Shown: positions 19,258 to 27,219 of the stretch, in pieces | Numbering within the stretch: the first letter of the stretch is position 1 | Layout: each line of letters starts with the position of its first letter | Assembly: GCF_904846035.1 (NCBI RefSeq) | Contig: NZ_CAJGYT010000001.1 | Span: 1,302,001 to 1,366,000 of the forward strand | Source of the DNA: Psychrobacter aestuarii | GTDB taxonomy: Bacteria; Pseudomonadota; Gammaproteobacteria; Pseudomonadales; Moraxellaceae | Length of the DNA stretch: 64,000 bases | Reading direction: 5' to 3' | Program-made: the position numbers and the translations under genes | Notes under the pieces: generated by a model | What the model saw: only the letters and a program-made list of their open reading frames with translations | Database searches by the model: none | Told to the model about the DNA's origin: nothing

Positions 19258-20595
19258 ATGACACATATTGCGGTATTGGGTGCAGGCGTGGTGGGGGTCA
19301 CCACCGCATGGTATCTGCGTCAGGCAGGCTATGATGTGACCGTGATAGAGCGCGAATCTGCTGCCGCAATGCAGACCTCGTTTGCCAATGGCGGGCAGAT
19401 TTCAGTCTCGCACGCCACCCCATGGGCAACGCCCGCGACACCCAAAAAAGCCCTAAAGTGGCTGTTAAAAGAAGACGCGCCGCTCCTATTTCGTCTGCGC
19501 GCAGACAAAGCGCAGATGAAATGGACCATGCAGTTTTTGCAAGAGTGCCGCGCCGCCCGTGCCGATGCCAACTTGGTACAGATGGTACATTTGGGTCTGT
19601 ACTCGCGCACCGCCCTGCAAACGCTGCGCGCCGAGACTGGTATCGACTACGAGCAGCAGACACGCGGTATCATGCACTTTTATACCAGTCAGGCGGAGTT
19701 TGACGCGGCGATTGCGCCCACCATGCGCATGCAAAGCCTTGGCTGCGAGCGACAAATCATTGACATCAATAACGCCGTCAGCCTTGAGCCTGCGCTCTAC
19801 CCCATCGCGCACAAACTGGTCGGCGCAACCTATACCAGCCATGACGAATCGGGCAATGCGCATCTATTTACCCAGCGCTTGGCGGGGCGCTGCGTGGAGG
19901 CGGGCGTGCAGTTTTTGTACGATACCGAGATTATCGCGCTCAATCTGGACAAGGAGCGCAGCAGTAACCAGCCGCGCATCCATAGCGTGACCATCCGCCC
20001 AAAGGGTGAAAACACGCAGAGTTTTTGCGCGGACAGCTACGTGCTGGCATTGGGCAGCTACAGTCCTGCGCTCACCGCACCACTCGGCATCCAGCTGCCT
20101 ATTTTTCCTGCCAAAGGCTACTCCGCCACCTATCAAGTCAATCCGCGCGCTCCGCACCTTGCGCCCTTTGTCAGTATGATTGATGATGAGTATAAGCTCG
20201 TCATGTCGCGCCTCGGTGACAAGCTGCGTGTGGCAGGCACGGCGGAGTTTAATGGCTTTAATCTAGAGCTGAACGCCACCCGCTGTGAGGCGATTACGAC
20301 GCGTGTGCAGCAGCTGTTCCCCAAAGGCATCATCGCTTCCTCAGTGCAATACTGGACAGGACTGCGCCCAATGACGCCCTCAAACGTACCATTGATTGGG
20401 CGCGCGCATACGGGCGTGGTGCGCCACGGCAGCTATCAACAGCAACATGCCGCGCCTGCCCTCTTCGACAATCTGTGGCTGAATACAGGACACGGCACGC
20501 TCGGCTGGACACACGCCTGCGGCTCAGCCAAAGCCATCAGCCTACTGATTCAAGGACAAGTGCCTGACGTGGATTTTGATTTTGTTGCTCGCTAA
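19258..20595 (+). CDS. dadA: D-amino acid dehydrogenase small subunit
   Basis: A 445-residue FAD flavoprotein that oxidises D-amino acids, mainly D-alanine, to keto acids at the membrane. HIAVLGAGVVGVTTAWYLRQ is the FAD loop; QTSFANGGQISVSHATPWA is typical of DadA; the C-terminus has YWTGLRPMTPSNVPLIGR and NTGHGTLGWTHACGSAKA, which close the FAD site. No alanine racemase or Lrp-type dad regulator lies next to it. It probably shares a transcript with ygfZ. Confidence 0.94.
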   Translation: MTHIAVLGAGVVGVTTAWYLRQAGYDVTVIERESAAAMQTSFANGGQISVSHATPWATPATPKKALKWLLKEDAPLLFRLRADKAQMKWTMQFLQECRAARADANLVQMVHLGLYSRTALQTLRAETGIDYEQQTRGIMHFYTSQAEFDAAIAPTMRMQSLGCERQIIDINNAVSLEPALYPIAHKLVGATYTSHDESGNAHLFTQRLAGRCVEAGVQFLYDTEIIALNLDKERSSNQPRIHSVTIRPKGENTQSFCADSYVLALGSYSPALTAPLGIQLPIFPAKGYSATYQVNPRAPHLAPFVSMIDDEYKLVMSRLGDKLRVAGTAEFNGFNLELNATRCEAITTRVQQLFPKGIIASSVQYWTGLRPMTPSNVPLIGRAHTGVVRHGSYQQQHAAPALFDNLWLNTGHGTLGWTHACGSAKAISLLIQGQVPDVDFDFVAR

Positions 20596-20932
20596 AGAGA
20601 TTTTTTATTAGCCAATGAGTGAAATCGTCTTATAAAACCGTGATAAATCCACTGAAAAACCATGCCAACTTAACCGTCAATTACGTATCTATAGCATAAC
20701 GCCCGCCCTTCGCTACATAACCGCGCTGATAATAACATTTGTTCGCATTTATCCGTTATTGAGATACACTATCAACATTGTGCATACAGACAGGGTGCAC
20801 TATTTTTTTTATATTACTTAACAAGCAGTTAGACACGCGTGTCTGTTGCCCAGTTATCCCAATAGCGCACAGACAAGCGCGAGACGTAATGATAACGCCC
20901 CTTTTTATACCTTTAAAATAAGGACGATAATA
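20596..20932. other. Gene-free stretch upstream of the CsbD-like gene
   Basis: No coding frame with family character. An 11-bp-spaced GTGCA...TGCAC repeat lies near 20781-20801 before a T-rich run; the CsbD promoter must lie here but no consensus is clear. Confidence 0.35.
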
Positions 20933-21136
20933 ATGAACGAGAATACTCTAAAAGGCGAATGGAACCAAATGAAAGGCTCAGTCAAGCAAAAATGGGGTGA
21001 GCTGACCAATGACGACCTAGACTACATCGAAGGTAGCCGTGACAAGCTGGTAGGACGCTTACAAGAGCGTTATGGTCACGCCCAAGACCAAGCGGAACGC
21101 GATGTCGATGACTGGCGCAACACCAACGGTTACTAA
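20933..21136 (+). CDS. CsbD-like stress protein
   Basis: A 67-residue charged protein of the CsbD family: NTLKGEWNQMKGSVKQKWGE opens it, then LTNDDLDYIEGSRDKLVG and LQERYGHAQDQAERDVDDW. CsbD proteins are abundant under general stress; no activity is known. I use the ATG at 20933 because it begins the conserved domain and has AAGGA nine bases upstream; a longer frame from a TTG at 20846 adds unrelated residues. Confidence 0.92.
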   Translation: MNENTLKGEWNQMKGSVKQKWGELTNDDLDYIEGSRDKLVGRLQERYGHAQDQAERDVDDWRNTNGY

Positions 21137-21170
21137 TCGTTTAACAATCTATTATTTGACAGCCAAACGT

Positions 21171-21198
21171 AAAAAAGACTGCGGTTGCAGTCTTTTTT
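21171..21198. terminator. Terminator after the CsbD-like gene
   Basis: AAAAAAGACT-GCGGTTGC-AGTCTTTTTT, a perfect stem with T-run, 35 bases after the stop. Confidence 0.88.
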
Positions 21199-21296
21199 AA
21201 AGGCAAAGCGGTACTACTCGTATTTGCTACCCAAACCAAATTGACGCTTATTGCGCTAATAATCACAACAAATCGCGTAATGGGCGGCAAACAGAT

Positions 21297-21340
21297 ACAA
21301 TAAAACCGCATAGCAAGCGATTGTTATGCGGTTTTATTGT
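21297..21340. repeat. 20-bp hairpin with GCGA tetraloop
   Basis: A 16-bp perfect inverted repeat (21297-21312 with 21325-21340: ACAATAAAACCGCATA) continues inward through a G-U pair and CAA/TTG to a GCGA loop, a GNRA tetraloop if transcribed. It follows the CsbD terminator by 100 bp. It may be a second bidirectional terminator or a small palindromic element. Confidence 0.6.
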
Positions 21341-21871
21341 TAACCATCCTTATTACCTATCACGATGAATCATCATACATCCTTGCATGAGATTTAGCTG
21401 AGTGTGATAGCTGGGCATCCTGCCCCATTTCATTACAGCAACCATGTCCAATTACTTGTCCTATGGTCAGGGTGTGTCCTTACCCTATATATCAGTATCT
21501 TCCTGACGCTGATAAATAAGTCATTATCCTTAATGCGGCTCACTCAATCCTTGAGTCACAGTCCCTTATGCCGTGTGTCTATAATGTCAAAAGCCACGAC
21601 CCTTGTTAAGTCGTATTAGCGTCATTCGTTGTAAGCATATGCTTACAAGCATGTAGTCATGCGGTAATTTGGGTAACAAAAGCGCATGAAAAACAGGCGA
21701 ATAGTCACCAAATCCCTGACGCTCGTTACAACTTTTTAACGTTAATAACACGTGTTATCAAGCATTTACCCGTACTATAATAATGAGACACAAAGGCACT
21801 CTTAGCGCGTGATAGGCGTAAGATGGCCTATGACAACTTATTGTAAAGATACCTGCATAGGAGTACACCTC
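21341..21871. other. Gene-free stretch with two adjacent palindromes
   Basis: No convincing gene. TTGTAAGCATATGCTTACAA (21629-21648) is a perfect 20-bp palindrome and is followed directly by GCATG-TAGT-CATGC (21649-21662). They lie about 210 bp upstream of the lipoprotein gene. Confidence 0.55.
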
Positions 21872-22327
21872 ATGTCTTTTTTAAATTTTTCTGTATCTAA
21901 GGTGCTGGCCGCAGGTTGTATGACGGCTTTATTGGGTATCACCGCAGGCTGTGTGAGCACGCCGTATTATGATGGCTATGGCAAAAATGACGACTATAGA
22001 AAATACGACATCTATGGCAACACCATTTATGGCGATCGCGACTATGACCGCAATAAAGACTACAAAGAAAACTTTGGTCACGTCAGCCAAGAGCTGCGCG
22101 CCCGCCTAGAGCGTAGCGGCTACAAGGTGATGGACGTGCGCAAGGATAAAGGCAACAGCAACCGTATCTTGGCACACGCCCGCAGAAACAATCAGACGTA
22201 TGAGATGCTCTACACTTACCCATCACTGCGCCACATCAGCACACGTGCTTATGAACGCTCAAACGCTAAGGGCAATAAACACGGCAACAAGCACAACGGC
22301 TATAAGTACAAAAACAAGCACGATTGA
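21872..22327 (+). CDS. Small lipoprotein with PepSY-like C-terminal region
   Basis: A 151-residue exported protein. Residues 1-27 form a signal ending in a lipobox-like ITAGC. A Tyr/Asp/Lys-rich spacer (YYDGYGKNDDYRKYDIYGN) follows, then VSQELRARLERSGYKVMDVR and NQTYEMLYTYPSLRHIS, which read like a PepSY-type inhibitor or binding module, and a Lys/Asn/His-rich tail. Function unknown. I start at 21872, with TAGGAG nine bases upstream, rather than 21 codons earlier. A perfect terminator follows. Confidence 0.75.
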   Translation: MSFLNFSVSKVLAAGCMTALLGITAGCVSTPYYDGYGKNDDYRKYDIYGNTIYGDRDYDRNKDYKENFGHVSQELRARLERSGYKVMDVRKDKGNSNRILAHARRNNQTYEMLYTYPSLRHISTRAYERSNAKGNKHGNKHNGYKYKNKHD

Positions 22328-22394
22328 TATCGTCTTGTCGCGCTCATTTCGCCTACCGTATTCATAAACACGCAAGTGAACGCACATTTTCCTT

Positions 22395-22434
22395 GGTCAA
22401 ATAAGCACGTCCTTAGCTTATTTGACCTTTTTTT
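22395..22434 (+). terminator. Terminator after the PepSY-like lipoprotein
   Basis: GGTCAAATAAGC and GCTTATTTGACC form a 12-bp perfect stem with a 9-nt loop, then seven T. Confidence 0.92.
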
Positions 22435-22461
22435 ATGGGCAATTTTTAGCGTGTCGATGGT

Positions 22462-22773
22462 TTAAATATCAATGACTTGGATAACGTCATAGGCGGGTGT
22501 CTCGTACGGATGCGCGTCTTTTAGTGCCTTAATGACGGTATGAATATAAATGTCGGACACCACCATTTCGACCCGCCATTCTTCTACCTGCTCAACCTTG
22601 TCCTGCTCACCAATATGCGGCTGACTGCCTGCCAATGGTTTGAATTGTCCCGTGCCTTTGACTTGCCAGCAGCAGTTAGAATAATCCCCTATCTTGCCCG
22701 CCCCTGCGGCAAACAGCGCAGACTTGACGGTCTCTAGCGCGTCGTCAGGGATGAATACGGTGAGCTTGTACAT
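22462..22773 (-). CDS. YqfO/NIF3-like C-terminal domain protein (COG3323 type)
   Basis: A 103-residue stand-alone domain: YKLTVFIPDDALETVKSALF, AGAGKIGDYSNCCWQVKGTG, QFKPLAGSQPHIGEQDKVEQ and ALKDAHPYETPAYDVIQV match the PII-like domain found inserted or fused in NIF3/YqfO proteins. The biochemical role is unknown; the conserved HPYE may bind metal or a small ligand. It lies 78 bp downstream of the DNA glycosylase gene on the same strand. Confidence 0.88.
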   Translation of the reverse strand: MYKLTVFIPDDALETVKSALFAAGAGKIGDYSNCCWQVKGTGQFKPLAGSQPHIGEQDKVEQVEEWRVEMVVSDIYIHTVIKALKDAHPYETPAYDVIQVIDI

Positions 22774-22851
22774 GTTTTTTCCTTTTTTATGGGTTGTTTT
22801 ATATTTATTGGAAAATTTTGCGCGGTCGTTTTTTATCAGCGTTTGGTTGTA

Positions 22852-23484
22852 TTACGGCTTGGATAACGACGGATGCGCCGTCCAAATATAACGCAATAAC
22901 CAATCCTTTGCCTCCCCTGCGTAATCAATACCGATACGCGGGCGCAGGGACACGGGCGGTTGGCAGCCGTCATCCTCTACCCACAGCCCCGTCTCAGGCG
23001 CAATCGGCAAACCCGATAAGTCGCGGCTGACCGATAGGCGCTTGGTCAATTTGCCCGGTCCTGCAAATTGGCTATGGTGGGTCAGTTGTTCACGCGGCGG
23101 CTTGTCCATTTCATTAAGTAAGCGGTCGCTGTCCTCGGTCAAAAACCCTGCACGTATCAGCACCGACTCAGGCGATTCCGCCACGCTGGTCACCAAATTT
23201 AGCATGTGGTGGATGCCATAAGTCAGATACACATAAAACACCCCGCCCTCAGCATACATGACCTCGGTGCGCGCGGTGCGGCTGCCAGCGTGGGTATGGC
23301 AAGCCGTGTCTTGTAGCCCGATATAGCCTTCGGTCTCGGTGATGCGCATACGCAGCACTTTTTCCTGTCCGTCAGTATCAGTCACGCGGCGGCACAATAT
23401 CTTGCCGATAAGGTCGGCGGCGACCACGCAGGTCGGGCGGATGAACCAGTTGGGGTCTAACACGGTAGATGAATGAGTAGACAT
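22852..23484 (-). CDS. mpg: DNA-3-methyladenine glycosylase, AAG/MPG family
   Basis: A 210-residue base-excision repair enzyme that removes alkylated purines. AADLIGKILCRRV, RITETEGYIGLQDTACHT (catalytic Glu), GVFYVYLTYGIHHMLNLVT (Tyr that flips the base) and PGKLTKRLSV are family marks. The start at 23484 (MSTHSSTVLD) has AAAAGG eight bases upstream; a TTG two codons earlier is less likely. MPG is scattered in bacteria, so it may be a later arrival here. Confidence 0.92.
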   Translation of the reverse strand: MSTHSSTVLDPNWFIRPTCVVAADLIGKILCRRVTDTDGQEKVLRMRITETEGYIGLQDTACHTHAGSRTARTEVMYAEGGVFYVYLTYGIHHMLNLVTSVAESPESVLIRAGFLTEDSDRLLNEMDKPPREQLTHHSQFAGPGKLTKRLSVSRDLSGLPIAPETGLWVEDDGCQPPVSLRPRIGIDYAGEAKDWLLRYIWTAHPSLSKP

Positions 23485-23490
23485 GAGCAA

Positions 23491-23860
23491 AACCTTTTCT
23501 TATTTTTATGGTCTGATTGATAGGGATGAGCATTAATAAACTAGCATAAAAGTAAGATAAGGTATCGAAGACAGTGTTGGCGCTATGTGGGATTTTTTAT
23601 ACGTACTGAGCGACAAGCCTGTGCCTAAAGAATGTTACTGGTTGATAGATGGATAGGCGTTGTAGTCTGTTATGAGTGGCTCTATTATAGAGGACTGTTT
23701 TAATTGGTCTGTTCATAAATTTGAAAGGTGAGATAGCTGGTTTAATTAAGGTATACCCTAATTAAGTTTCTTAAAATAAAGTCATCAACATCCAAATGTA
23801 TTTATAATATAACTAGAAACAAACACATACGATGAAAATATGAAAAACAGGAGACTAATA
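23491..23860. promoter_or_regulatory. Gene-free stretch with a 24-bp palindrome
   Basis: AT-rich, non-coding. At 23742-23765 TTAATTA-a-GGTATACC-c-TAATTAA is a 24-bp palindrome with one mismatched pair, centred about 107 bp before the start of the orphan gene; a likely operator. Confidence 0.6.
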
Positions 23861-24265
23861 ATGACTGTTAGAAAGTATAGTGAATGCAAAGATATTTTTT
23901 GGGATGAGAAGTCTTTTCACTACTCTTTAGAGGAACTGTGTATTTGGGATATTGAAAAATATTGGAGTCTAGAATATTTTTTAATAAAATTATGTGCAAG
24001 CTTACAAGGTAACGAGATATTGTACAGAAAGTTTGCAGCAGATTTATACTATCTTGGTCATAGTATAAATAACTTGATAATAAACCAAATGCATACTTCA
24101 GAATGTTACATATTAGAGAAATTTAATGAAGACGAAGCATGCGAATGTCGTGACCGTTTTAATCATATTATGAGAATACTCTGGGGACGAATTTCCTTTG
24201 ACTTTCATGACTATATGATAATTAGCAACCCACTTATTCAAGACGAATTGAACTTAAGTAGGTGA
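23861..24265 (+). CDS. AT-rich orphan protein of unknown function
   Basis: A 134-residue soluble protein, acidic and rich in aromatic residues, with no signal peptide: WDEKSFHYSLEELCIWDIEK, YWSLEYFLIKLCASLQG, ILWGRISFDFHD. I do not recognise the family with certainty. Size, composition and the YWSLE-type helix resemble small immunity proteins of contact toxins, but no toxin gene is beside it. Base composition is far more AT-rich than the neighbours, so it is probably transferred. The start at 23861 has CAGGAG seven bases upstream. A 24-bp palindrome lies in its promoter region. Confidence 0.65.
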   Translation: MTVRKYSECKDIFWDEKSFHYSLEELCIWDIEKYWSLEYFLIKLCASLQGNEILYRKFAADLYYLGHSINNLIINQMHTSECYILEKFNEDEACECRDRFNHIMRILWGRISFDFHDYMIISNPLIQDELNLSR

Positions 24266-24616
24266 TATTTATTATTAGACTTTTTGTAAAAGTATCAGTT
24301 CTTTTACGAAGTTACGAAACTACCTTAGATATTGAGCTATGTTCATAACATCATGAAAAACAATCTAGGAATTTTAATAAGACAGCCTAATGATAATGAT
24401 ATACCTATCAGCTTAGCATTTGTACGCTCATTAAAGTCGTATCTAATACGGTTAGTTTGATGCCTGTATAGCGCCCCGAACTTATTCCTATGACTGGCTT
24501 ACGTTAAATGACTTTGCCCACACAAAATCATTGGTATAGATGTCTTCTTTTTATTAAGCAATCGTTTCAGCAAATGGTATGCTTTACCAATAACTTTCAA
24601 TCAGCGAACGAAATAC
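24266..24616. other. AT-rich gene-free stretch
   Basis: No frame of useful length and no clear palindrome. It separates the orphan gene from the Sel1 lipoprotein and shares their low GC, so it belongs to the same accessory patch. Confidence 0.4.
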
Positions 24617-25789
24617 ATGATTTCATCTAAAACCAAATTAGCCGTCACTCTCGTTTGTCTTTCTTTATCATCTATTTTGATAACGAGCTGTCAGAAAACC
24701 CAAAATAATGACCACCATGAAGTTTCTCACGTACAACCAATAATGGAAGAGAGTGATGACATTGCAGAGTTACAGAGATTAGCTGAACAAGGCGATACTA
24801 TAGCGCAATTCGATTTAGGTGTTTCTTACGAAAACGGGCTAGGAGTACCGCAAGATTACGTTAAAGCAGTCGAGCTGTATAAAAAAGCGGCTATCAAAGG
24901 TGATGCTGATGCACAAAACAATTTGGGTAGAATGTACGATTATGGTTATGGAGTAGATCAAGACTACTCCAAGGCTATTCAGTGGTATCGAAAGGCGGCT
25001 GAACAAGGCAGCTCTGATGCACAGAACAATCTTGGTTTAATTTATTTCAGTGGTCAAGGTGTAAATCAGGATTATGATCAAGCTATTGAATGGTTTGAAA
25101 AAGCATCTGAGCAAGGAAATATGGAAAGTCAATATAATCTTGGGGTTCTATATAGAGATAGTGATGAAAGTCATCAAAGCTATAGTAAGGCGATTGAGCT
25201 ATTCAAACCGTTAGCTGAACAAGGTCGTTCTGAGGCACAGAATAATCTTGGAGAAATATATCATCATGGTTATGGTGTAAATCAAGATCCTGTTAAGGCT
25301 ATTCGATGGTATCAAAAAGCAGCTGAACAAAATAATGCTGAAGCACAATACAATCTTGGGATTATGTATATCACTGGTCAAGGGGTTGAACTAGATGAAA
25401 AAGAAGCCGTGAAATGGTTTGAAAAAGCAGCTGAGCAAGGAAGTAAGGATGGTCAATATAATCTTGGAGTGATATATGAAAAAGGACTTGGTGTTGATAA
25501 AGACTACGCTAAGGCTGTTCAGTGGTATCGAAAGGCAGCTGCACAAGGTTTTGTTAATGCCCAAAATAATCTTGGAAAAATGTATGACAATGGGAACGGA
25601 GTACGTGAAAATGATTCTGTAGCCATTGAGTGGTATCGCAAAGCAGCTAGTCAAGGACTGCCTGAAGCACAGTATAATCTTGGAAGGATGTACGATTATG
25701 GTTATGGGGTAAATCAAGATAAGAGCATAGCCAAAGATTGGTATAACAAAGCCTGTAATAATGGATTACAAGAAGGCTGTAATCAATAA
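24617..25789 (+). CDS. Sel1-repeat lipoprotein, nine repeats
   Basis: A 390-residue exported protein. Residues 1-25 are a signal with lipobox ITSC; then about nine 36-residue Sel1-like repeats (LGxxYxxGxGVxQDYxKAxxWYxKAAEQG) from about residue 55 to the end, with repeat four degenerate (ESHQSYSKAIELF). Sel1 repeats are protein-binding helical hairpins. Low GC compared with the chromosome. A shorter relative with two to three repeats lies at 35344, which also sits in an AT-rich patch. Binding partner unknown. Confidence 0.9.
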   Translation: MISSKTKLAVTLVCLSLSSILITSCQKTQNNDHHEVSHVQPIMEESDDIAELQRLAEQGDTIAQFDLGVSYENGLGVPQDYVKAVELYKKAAIKGDADAQNNLGRMYDYGYGVDQDYSKAIQWYRKAAEQGSSDAQNNLGLIYFSGQGVNQDYDQAIEWFEKASEQGNMESQYNLGVLYRDSDESHQSYSKAIELFKPLAEQGRSEAQNNLGEIYHHGYGVNQDPVKAIRWYQKAAEQNNAEAQYNLGIMYITGQGVELDEKEAVKWFEKAAEQGSKDGQYNLGVIYEKGLGVDKDYAKAVQWYRKAAAQGFVNAQNNLGKMYDNGNGVRENDSVAIEWYRKAASQGLPEAQYNLGRMYDYGYGVNQDKSIAKDWYNKACNNGLQEGCNQ

Positions 25790-25932
25790 GATATGAACGA
25801 TAAAGCTAAGCTCATCTCGTACGCTCAGATATATATTGATTTCACATAAATTTTATAACCATTGGATTCACTATAGTCTATAACGCAAAACTCAAATCTT
25901 TTACTGTAGAAACATAATAAATAAAATGCCAC

Positions 25933-25963
25933 AAAAAAACTGAGCACAAGGCTCAGTTTTTTT
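25933..25963 (-). terminator. Terminator of purC
   Basis: AAAAAAACTGAGC-ACAAG-GCTCAGTTTTTTT; serves purC and possibly the Sel1 gene from the other side. Confidence 0.9.
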
Positions 25964-25985
25964 GTTTTTACAAAGCATCAATAGC

Positions 25986-26699
25986 TTAGTCTAATGGCAC
26001 ACCGATACGGGTCGCCACTTCTTCGTACGCTTCGATAACGTCGCCGAGTGACTGACGGAAACGGTCTTTGTCCAGTTTCTTCTTAGTGGTTTTGTCCCAA
26101 ATACGGCAGCCGTCTGGTGAGAACTCATCGCCCAAGACCACGCGGTCATGGAACACACCAAATTCAAGTTTAAAATCAACAAGCAGCATATCACCTGCAG
26201 CAAACAGCTCGCTCAAGACTTCATTGACTTTAAACGTCAGCGCTTTCATTTGCTCAAGCTGCGCTTCGGTCGCCCAGCCAAGAGACAGTGACAATGATTC
26301 GTTAATCAGCGGGTCACCGAGCGCGTCGTCTTTATAAAACAGCTCATAGGTTGGTGGGTTTAGCACTTGACCTTCTTCAAGACCCAAGCGGCGTACGATG
26401 CTGCCTGCAGCAAAATTACGCACGACGCACTCTACAGGAATCATATCCAGACGCTTAACCAACACTTCGTCTTCAGACAGTTGTTTTTCAAAATGTGTCT
26501 CGATGCCAGCATCTGCCAATTTTTGCATGATAAAGGCGTTAAAGCGGTTATTTACCTGACCCTTACGTGCCAGTTGCTCAACACGCTCGCCGTTAAAGGC
26601 AGAGGTGTCATCGCGAAAATGGAGAATCAAAAAGTCTTGGTCATCGGTCTCATAGACAGATTTCGCTTTACCTTTATACAGCAGTTGTTGTTTTTGCAT
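25986..26699 (-). CDS. purC: Phosphoribosylaminoimidazole-succinocarboxamide synthase
   Basis: A 237-residue purine-synthesis enzyme that joins aspartate to [62 protein letters not shown] and LVDFKLEFG with [12 protein letters not shown] are diagnostic. Same length as E. coli PurC. It follows dapA and the BamC-like gene, the conserved dapA-bamC-purC order. Confidence 0.97.
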   Translation of the reverse strand: MQKQQLLYKGKAKSVYETDDQDFLILHFRDDTSAFNGERVEQLARKGQVNNRFNAFIMQKLADAGIETHFEKQLSEDEVLVKRLDMIPVECVVRNFAAGSIVRRLGLEEGQVLNPPTYELFYKDDALGDPLINESLSLSLGWATEAQLEQMKALTFKVNEVLSELFAAGDMLLVDFKLEFGVFHDRVVLGDEFSPDGCRIWDKTTKKKLDKDRFRQSLGDVIEAYEEVATRIGVPLD

Positions 26700-26824
26700 A
26701 AGAGGGGTCCTGTTCGTTCAAGCTTAAATGATACAACGCAGAAGTGGTCACCAGCTCGCCATCGACTGGGGCAGACAGCTGCCCTGCCCCGTCTGTTGCG
26801 TGCTATAGGTGACCGATAGTGGGG

Positions 26825-27145
26825 TTATTCGCCAGCGGGCGCGACACTGACTGCACGCTCAGGGCGTGGCAGTTGATACTGTTTGCCAGCGTCGTTGGTC
26901 AAATCTAAGGTGTTGTTGCCAACACTTGGCGTCTGATATAGCGGTACAAACGGCGCACTGGCTTGCTGTGCAGGCAGCTCAATGGGTGCCAGTTTTTTGC
27001 TGTCTTGGTAGTCAAGACTGCCGTTGTCACGCTGACCGAGCCAGCCTTTTGCCGTTTGGCAACCAGACAGAGCAACAGTGCTGCCAAGCAGTAGGCAAGC
27101 AAGCGCAGATAGGCGACGTTTTTGGGTAAATGATGTTTTCATCAT
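26825..27145 (-). CDS. bamC: Minimal BamC-like outer-membrane lipoprotein
   Basis: A 106-residue lipoprotein with signal ending ALSGC. The mature part is short and unstructured: NGSLDYQDSKKLAPIELPAQ and FVPLYQTP resemble the N-terminal strand of BamC (NlpB) that lies along BamD. Full BamC is about 340 residues with two helix-grip domains; both are missing. The gene lies between dapA and purC, exactly where bamC sits in other gammaproteobacteria. I infer a reduced BamC that keeps only the BamD contact. Start chosen at the MMKTSF Met pair. Confidence 0.72.
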   Translation of the reverse strand: MMKTSFTQKRRLSALACLLLGSTVALSGCQTAKGWLGQRDNGSLDYQDSKKLAPIELPAQQASAPFVPLYQTPSVGNNTLDLTNDAGKQYQLPRPERAVSVAPAGE

Positions 27146-27219
27146 GGTATCTCTACAGTCTACATTCGAGGACAAGCCGCACGCGCGCCAAAAAGGGGGC
27201 GGCGTATGACCTTATCACG

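Noticed and set aside
19298-20157. Several overlapping open frames on the minus strand inside dadA
   Set aside because: They follow from the GC-rich codon pattern of dadA, and dadA itself has clear motifs.
21404-21619. 71-residue open frame in the gap before the PepSY-like lipoprotein
   Set aside because: No ribosome site, no recognisable domain, and random-looking composition.
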